A program made the translations under genes and the position numbers. The notes beneath the pieces were generated by a model that worked only from the letters and a program-made list of their open reading frames with translations, had not been told where the DNA came from and did no database searches. From assembly GCF_017591435.1 (NCBI RefSeq), contig NC_059256.1, positions 620,735 through 684,734 on the forward strand: 64,000 nucleotides of DNA, read 5' to 3'. The stretch's first letter is position 1. The number at the start of each line of letters is the position of its first letter. Below are positions 58,382 through 64,000 of this stretch, in pieces. The DNA is from Portunus trituberculatus. Taxonomy: Eukaryota > Arthropoda > Malacostraca > Decapoda > Portunidae.

Positions 58382-59029
58382 ATTAAATAGATGTTAAACC
58401 ACAACAAAAAAATGATAAGCGAATTACTTAAGTGAGGAACTTGGCAGAGTGATAATAAAGGCAACCTTGGAAATTACCTAGATTATACTTAAGTAAACAC
58501 TTATGAGTACAATCACTAATGAGGGGTAAACTAGAGAGTTACGGCATTAAGAGGGATCCGGATTACTCTAGTTACGAGACTTGAGAGTGAGGAGCGAATT
58601 GTACTGAGACTTGTTATTGATAAGGAGGCGGATTAGTCTGAGAGACTAGTTAAAATGGCCGATTCTAACTAGCGAGAAAAATGATCCGCGAAGTGAGGGA
58701 TTGAGGGTTCGCATGAACATATGATGATCCCAACACTTGGATAACACTTATTACACACCTGCCTATGTGCAAAAATAGAGATAAGTGCTATCGGTGAACA
58801 CGCCTTTCTACCTGGTTTCCTGCTCTACCACTGCTATGCGATACCAATGAAAGTCACGAAGCACGTTTAACCCAAAAGGAGCCACTTGATCGCACAAAGG
58901 TAAATTTAAACCACACGCAGAGTAAGTCACAGAAAAAAAAAAACATCAGAGTCACAACACCACAGAAACACAAGCAATCACAGAAAAAAGTCACTGGAAA
59001 AATGGAACACTGAACATGGGTTATAATGG
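58382..59029. other. Leader region of gypsy copy C
   Basis: Non-coding between primer-binding site and Gag start. Short CACACA and A-rich patches only. Packaging signals would be expected here, but I cannot identify one. Confidence 0.6.
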
Positions 59030-59046
59030 TCCTGTCACGGTCGCCA
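59030..59046 (-). promoter_or_regulatory. Primer-binding site of gypsy copy C, tRNA-Arg type
   Basis: Two bases after the 5' LTR the sense strand reads TGGCGACCGTGACAGGA. This is complementary to the 3' end CCTGTCACGGTCGCCA that I recall for insect tRNA-Arg(UCG), including the CCA. The same primer class is used by the 412/mdg1 group of Drosophila. The tRNA match is from memory. Confidence 0.75.
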
Positions 59047-59048
59047 AT

Positions 59049-59684
59049 TGTTACGTTCACCGGTTAAACTGGTAAGATTGGCATCGGAGAGCCGGTGAAC
59101 AATAACAATAAAAAAAAACACTGCAGGTTCAACTGGTGAGGAAATGCAAAGGGGTCACTTTAAAAGCTACTTTAATAACCCATAATGAAATTGACACATA
59201 TATAACAAGAAACATGAAACACAGATATATAACATGAAACACAGGAAAATGACATACACATATACATATAACACAGTAATAAATACAACAATAAAGAACC
59301 CAACTTAATACCTAACAATAATCCTAATCCTATATAGAGGCAATGTGGAAAACACGGACGAGGGAAGTGATACTTATGCGGTGTCGCAGTGGTGAAATGC
59401 TGGGTGATGGTTGATCCCACGGTAGAACCAAGAGGCGTTGTGTTCACTGGTTGAGGCTTGGATCTCAACTCCCAATCCAGAAAACCAAGAGCTGGCTCAA
59501 CACTTTCGGTTGAGTCGAAAGGGGCCGCGTGAATCCAACTTCGGGACAGTAGCCGGGCTTCATGAAACGGTGACGTGGAAGGTTCACGAGACGGTGACGT
59601 GGAAGGGGAGGCGGAGAGGTGGCGAACGAGGTAACAAGCGGAGGAGGTGATGGTAGTAATGCATGTTACGGGCGGGCCGTAACA
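59049..59684 (-). mobile_element. Gmr1-like copy C, 5' LTR (complete)
   Basis: 636 bp, TG...CA on the sense strand (TGTTACGG ... GTAACA), followed outside by ACGG (59685-59688), the same 4-bp duplication as at 49286-49289. It lacks the TA expansion of other copies. Two tandem copies of a CACGTCACCGT-containing unit (59565-59605) lie near its sense start. Confidence 0.93.
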
Positions 59685-59688
59685 ACGG

Positions 59689-60121
59689 ACAACCTACTAT
59701 TCTCTACTGACTCAATGAATCATGCACATGGCATTATTAGCTTTTAAATGACACACAATTGCATGTTCCGCAACTTCAAAGCTATCTTTCTCGTTTTTGT
59801 TGTTTTGGCGCTTACGTGGTTGTCGCTCCGGGCGCCAGATATGGTCATTCCACTTGAAATTTTCAGGGTATATGAAAATTACCAATTACATACATAGGAC
59901 TCTCAGAGAATGAAAAAAAGAATCTTATATACAAAACGAGTCACTAGGTAAACATTCAGTAATTCAAATTCATGTTTTTGTATGTTGCTACGGACATACA
60001 CTTTACATCACTTCAAATTGATTTTAATTCTTTTGTACATTTCAAGTATATCAGAACGTGAGCTGCTAATCAAGTTAAGACAGATTAAGTTAGGTTAGCC
60101 TAAGCTTTGTTACATTTACTC
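59689..60121. other. Non-coding stretch
   Basis: No gene is recognised. It contains the inverted relative of 37926-37955 at 59811-59845, and a TTAGG/TTAAG-type short run near 60070-60100. Confidence 0.5.
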
Positions 60122-60122
60122 G

Positions 60123-60154
<32 letters not shown>

Positions 60155-60278
60155 TTACAAGGGCACTGGCCAAGGGCAAACAAAGTGTTGGAAAAAAAAA
60201 AATCCCGCTGGTTGCCAGGCCCTGTTAAGAAGAAAGTAGAAAGAGAAAAAACAAAAAAAATCTAAAAGGAGGGTCCAG

Positions 60279-60880
60279 TTAACGTAAGAGATGTCTTGAC
60301 ACTCCTCTTTTGAAAGAGTTTAAGTCATAGGCAGGTGGAAATACAGACACAGGTAGAGAGTTCCAGAGTTTACCAGTGTAGGGAATGAAGGAGTGAAGAT
60401 ACTGGTTAACTCTTGCATTAGGAAGATGGACAGAATAGGGATGAGAAGAAGTAGAGAGTCTTGTGCAGCGAGGCCGCAGGAGGGGAAGGCATGCAGTTAG
60501 CAAGTTCAGAAGAGCAGACAGCATGAAAACAGCGGTAGAAGACAGATAAAGATGCAACATTGCGGCGGTGACTTAAAGAATCAAGACAGTCAGTTAGAGG
60601 AGAAGAGTTGATAAGACGAAAAGCTTTAGATTCCACCTTGTTTAGTAAAGCTGTGTGTGGATCCCCCAGACATGAGAGCCATACTCCATACACGGGCGGA
60701 TAAGGCCCTTGTACAGAGCAAGCAGCTGGGAGGGAGAAAAATGGACGAAGACGCCATAGGACACCTAACTTCTTGGAAGCTGATTTAGCAAGAGTAGAGA
60801 TGTGAAATTTCCAGTTTAGATTTTTAGTGAAGGATAGACCGAGTGTGTTTAATGTAGAGGAGAGGGAAGTTGAGTGTTAT
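60279..60880 (-). pseudogene. LINE H copy 1: ORF2 C-terminal region
   Basis: Two overlapping frames give MYGVWLSCLGDPHTALLNKVESKAFRLINSSPLTD (Y-x-x-x-V-W...L-x-x-x-x-x-K-A-x-R-L-I) and SHPYSVHLPNARVNQYLHSF, IPYTGKLWNSLPVSVFP, FKRGVSRHLL, the conserved end of jockey/CR1-like LINE Pol proteins. A frameshift joins them near 60500. Confidence 0.88.
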
Positions 60881-60899
60881 TGAAGAAGAGAGGATAGTT

Positions 60900-61890
60900 G
60901 TCTGGAAGGTTATGTCGAGTAGATAGTTGTAGAAATTGAGTTTTGAGGCATTGAACAAAACCAGGTTTTCTCTGCCCCAATCAGAAACAAGTGAAAGATC
61001 AGAAGTTAGGCGTCCTATAGCATCTCGCCTTGAGTCATTTAATTGTTGTTGGGTTGGGCGTCTGTTGAACGCTGTTGAATAATGCAGGTGGTATCATCAG
61101 CATAGGAGTGGATAGGGCATTGAGTCAGATTTAGGAGATCATTGATGAATAATAGAAAGAGAGTGGGTGATAGGACAGAACCCTGTGGAACACCACTGTT
61201 GATAGTTTTAGGGAAGAACAGTGACCGTCTACTACAGCAGCAATAGAACGATCGGAAAGGAAACTGGAGATGAAGGTACAGAGAGAAGGATAGAATCCGT
61301 AGGAGGGTAGTTTAGAAATTAAAGATTTGTGCCAGACTCTATCGAAGGCTTTCGATATGTCAAGGCCGACAGCAAAGGTTTCACCGAAGTCCCTAAAGAG
61401 GATGACCAAGATTCAGTTAGGAAAGTAAGAAGATCACCAGTAGATCTGCCTTTACGGAAACCATACTGGCAATCAGAGAGAAGGTTGTGAGCTGATAGAT
61501 GCCTCATTATCTTCCTATTAAGGATAGACTCAAAGGCTTTAGAAAGGCAGGAAATCAAAGCTATAGGGCGGTAGTTAGAAGGATTGGAGTGGTCACCTTT
61601 TTAGGGACAGGTTGAATGTGAGCAAACTTCCAGCAAGAAGGATAAATAGAAGTAGAGACACAGATGAAAGAGTTTGACCAGGCAGTGAGCGAGTTCGGAA
61701 GCACAGTTTTGAGAACAACAGGAGGGACTCCATCCGGACCGTAAGCCTTCCGAGAATCAAGGCCAGAGAGGCCAGGAAAACGTCTTTATAAAGAATTTTA
61801 ATTTTAGGGATGAAGTAGTCAGAGGGTGGAGGAGTAGGAGGAATATGCCCAGAATCATCCAAAGTTGAGTTGGTAGCAAAGGTTTGAGCG
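60900..61890 (-). pseudogene. LINE H copy 1: reverse transcriptase
   Basis: Sense order: DSRKAYGPDGVPPVVLKNCA (in a shifted frame), NYRPIALISCLSKAFESILN, LLSDCQYGFRKGRSTGDLL, VGLDISKAFDRVWHKSLISKL, FLSDRSIAAVVDG, then in another frame SGVPQGSVLSPTLFLLFIND and HSYADDTTC with an intact Y-A-D-D. Frameshifts occur near 61600, 61390 and 61190. Confidence 0.9.
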
Positions 61891-62181
61891 AAGAGTTCAG
61901 CTTTAGAAAAGAAGAGACAGCTGTAGAGCCATCTGGATGAAGTAAAGGAGGAAAGACGAAGAAGTAAAGTTGTTAGAGATATTATTGGCTAGATGCCAGA
62001 AATCTCGAGAGGAGTTAGAATTGGAAAGACTTTGACATTTTCTCGTTACAATATATTTTTTTTTTTTTTTTTTACATAGGGAAGAGGGCCAGCCAAGGGA
62101 AAAAAAAGAAAGTTAAAAAAAGGCCCACTTGAGCGCTGGCTCTCCAAAGAGTTAAAAAAGTGCCAAAACCATCAGCCAGAA

Positions 62182-62763
62182 TTAGGGGAGCAAATGCCTC
62201 GATACCTCCCTCTCAAAAGAAGACAATGTGTAGGAATTCGGAAATACAGATGCAGGCAGGGAGTTCCAAAGTTTACCAGTGAAAGGGATGAATGATTGAG
62301 AGGACTGGTTAACTCTTGTATTAGAGAGGTGGACAGAATAGGGATGAGAGGAAGAAGAAAGCCTTGTGCAGCGTGGCCGCAGGAGGAGGGGAGGCATGAA
62401 GTTAGCAAGATCAGTAGAACAGTTACCATGAAAATAGCGATAAAATATAGAAAGGGATGCAACAATTCGGCGGTGAGAAAGAGACTGAAAACTGTTAGTC
62501 AGAGGAGGGGAGTTGATGAGACGACGAGCTTTCGATTCCACCCTATCAAGCAAAGCTGTGTGACTTGAACCCCCCCAAACATGCGAAGAGTACTCCATAC
62601 AGGGACGGATAAAGCCCTTATACAAAGCAAGCAGTTGGAGGGTCGAAAAAAACTGTCGGAGACGCCTCAGAACACCTAATTTCATAGAAGCTGTTTTAGC
62701 AAGAGATGAGATGTGAAGTTTCCAGTTAAGATTATGAGCAAAGGACAGACCGAGGATATTCAT
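62182..62763 (-). pseudogene. LINE H copy 2: ORF2 C-terminal region
   Basis: An open frame of 193 residues: LGLSFAHNLNWKLHISSLAK, TASMKLGVLRRLRQFFS, LALYKGFIRPCMEYSSHVWG, LLDRVESKARRLINSPPLT, and ending SSFEREVSRHLLP. It preserves the thumb/connection and C-terminal region that is frameshifted in copy 1. Confidence 0.9.
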
Positions 62764-62918
62764 TGTGGAAGAGGGAGACAGTTGAGTGTCATTGAAGAAG
62801 AGGGGATAGTTGTCTGGAAGGTTGTGTCGAGTTGATAGATGGAGGAATTGAATTTTTGAGGCATTGAAAACTACTAGATTTTCTCTGTCCCAATCGGAAA
62901 TCTTAAAAAGATCGGAAG

Positions 62919-63335
62919 TCAGGCGTTCCGAGGCGTCCCCGCGTGATCTGTTGACTTCCTGAAGGGTTGAACGTCTCTGAAAGAACGTGGAAAGATGTAG
63001 GGTGGTATCATCAGCGTAGGAGTGGATAGGGCAAGAAGTTTGGTTAAGAAGGTCATTAATGAATAATAGAAAGAGAGTGGGTGACAGGACAGAACCCTGA
63101 GGAACACCTCTATTAATAGGTTTAGAGAAGAACAGTAGCCGTCTACCACAGCAGCAATAGAGCGGTCGGAAAGGAAACTTGAGGTAAAATTGCAGAGAGA
63201 AGGATAGAAGCCGTAGGAGGGCAGTTTTGAAATCAAAGCTTTATGCCAGACTCTATTAAAAGCTTTTGATATGTCTAACTCAACAGCAAAAGTTTTGCCG
63301 AAATCTCTAAAAGAGGTTAGGTTCAGTTGATACAA
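62919..63335 (-). pseudogene. LINE H copy 2: reverse transcriptase fragment
   Basis: The frame has VELDISKAFNRVWHKALISKL (D to N in the A box neighbour) and FLSDRSIAAVVDG, then, after a shift, the equivalent of copy 1's P-Q-G-S-V-L-S-P and Y-A-D-D region at 63010-63100. The finger region is absent. Confidence 0.88.
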
Positions 63336-63340
63336 TAAAT

Positions 63341-64000
63341 TTAGTTAGATTAGGTTAGGATTTTTTATGATAAAACTGCTTCAGGTTAGGTTAGGTTAGG
63401 TTAAGTTAAATTAGGTCATACCCTTGCTAATATTAATGAAATGGTCTAATAGTGCACAAAACTTGTGGTAATCCAAGTACTGAAGTGGCTAACCCCTTCA
63501 GTACTGGGACACATTTTTACCATGAATTTTGGGTGTAATTATATTAGACAATTTTATTGACAGAAGGGTTTATGGAGGTCGCAAGATAAATGACCACAGT
63601 CTTCACTATATTAATTCCCCACATTATTTCTGAAGCTACATAAAATCACTGAATAGTAATCAGAACAAATATAGAAACGTGTCTTGGTACTGAAGAGGCC
63701 TAGTAAAAAGAACATAATAATTCAAAACATTACAATAAAAAACGAAAAAAAGTTTCCTTGGTAATATAAACTGATAAAACTAAAAACTGCCTTGGATTAG
63801 ATAGGAAAGAGGAAATAGCGACTCTACAAATCAACACAAACATTTCAAGCTACAAAAGCCACGAACTCCCCAGCATGCTAGCTGTCTTTCTCCCTCCCTT
63901 CCTATTTGAGGTGACAATGGCGTCAGTTCTTACTATTTTAAGGTGGTTTCTGGCCACACACATTCACGTCGACCTGCATTTCCTTACTTCTACGTCTAAT
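63341..64000. other. TTAGG-type run and dispersed repeat, no gene
   Basis: GGTTA units at 63340-63410, then a segment (63440-63520) related to 33428-33480 and 10233-10260. 63600-64000 has A-rich, non-coding sequence with no recognised feature. Confidence 0.5.

Larger units (their letters stand above)
60122..62050 (-). mobile_element. LINE H, copy 1, 5'-truncated, with poly(A) tail
   Basis: The plus-strand T run at 60122-60150 is the poly(A) tail of a minus-strand LINE. The RT is at 60900-61890 and the C-terminal region at 60279-60693. It is related along its length to copy 2 at 62057-63340 in the same orientation. Confidence 0.85.
62057..63340 (-). mobile_element. LINE H, copy 2, 5'-truncated, with poly(A) tail
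   Basis: The T run at 62057-62073 is the poly(A) tail. Content mirrors copy 1: RT block 62919-63335 and C-terminal block 62182-62763. The 5' end is near 63335, where TTAGG-type repeats start. Confidence 0.85.

Overview
The window is animal nuclear DNA made almost entirely of nested, decaying transposable elements, satellite DNA and long microsatellites. I infer a crustacean, most likely a decapod. The support is short TTAGG-type runs (the usual arthropod telomere unit), an innexin fragment (a protostome gap-junction family), very long TA, CA, GA and trinucleotide tracts, and a tRNA-derived SINE. No complete host gene is visible. Nothing in the sequence names a species.

Layout. 1-980: a decayed RRM-containing reading frame (minus). 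984-7559: a satellite array of a ~96-bp monomer interrupted by ~200-bp cap units; it cuts the reverse transcriptase of a LINE (7560-9800, minus). 10284-14180: Gmr1-like Ty3/gypsy copy A (minus). 14646-15199: an LTR of the same family (plus). 15327-15766: a FLYWCH-type exon. 16182-19091: a multi-exon Crypton-like tyrosine-recombinase gene (minus). 19858-29369: Gmr1-like copy B (plus), split by a second gypsy element D (23796-28881, minus), whose integrase region is replaced by a 1.3-kb LTR-like repeat F. A clean solo copy of F (31806-33125) splits another LINE (30320-33420). 33735-34009: a TRIP13/Pch2-like pseudogene fragment. 34798-34935: an orphan candidate exon. 35374-37810: a Tigger/pogo element containing a SINE and a PIF/Harbinger element. 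39373-41964: a DUF7869-like gene with a 5'-UTR intron. 43586-49236: a piggyBac element containing a hAT element (45477-49060) with an exact 8-bp target duplication. 49290-59684: Gmr1-like copy C with a 4-bp target duplication; its 3' LTR is split by a GC-rich gypsy element E (49424-53567), and its RT palm/RNase H region is replaced by a piece of an innexin gene. 60122-63340: two related LINE 3' halves (minus).

The most notable system is the Gmr1-like family. In three copies, integrase lies upstream of reverse transcriptase (gag-PR-IN-RT-RH), opposite to ordinary Ty3/gypsy. Its Gag has a SCAN-like segment, it seems to prime from tRNA-Arg, and one copy carries a host gene fragment. Other items to follow up are the Crypton-like gene, whose 3' introns all keep one phase, the 46-bp direct repeats around the piggyBac, and two abutting perfect 30-bp palindromes.
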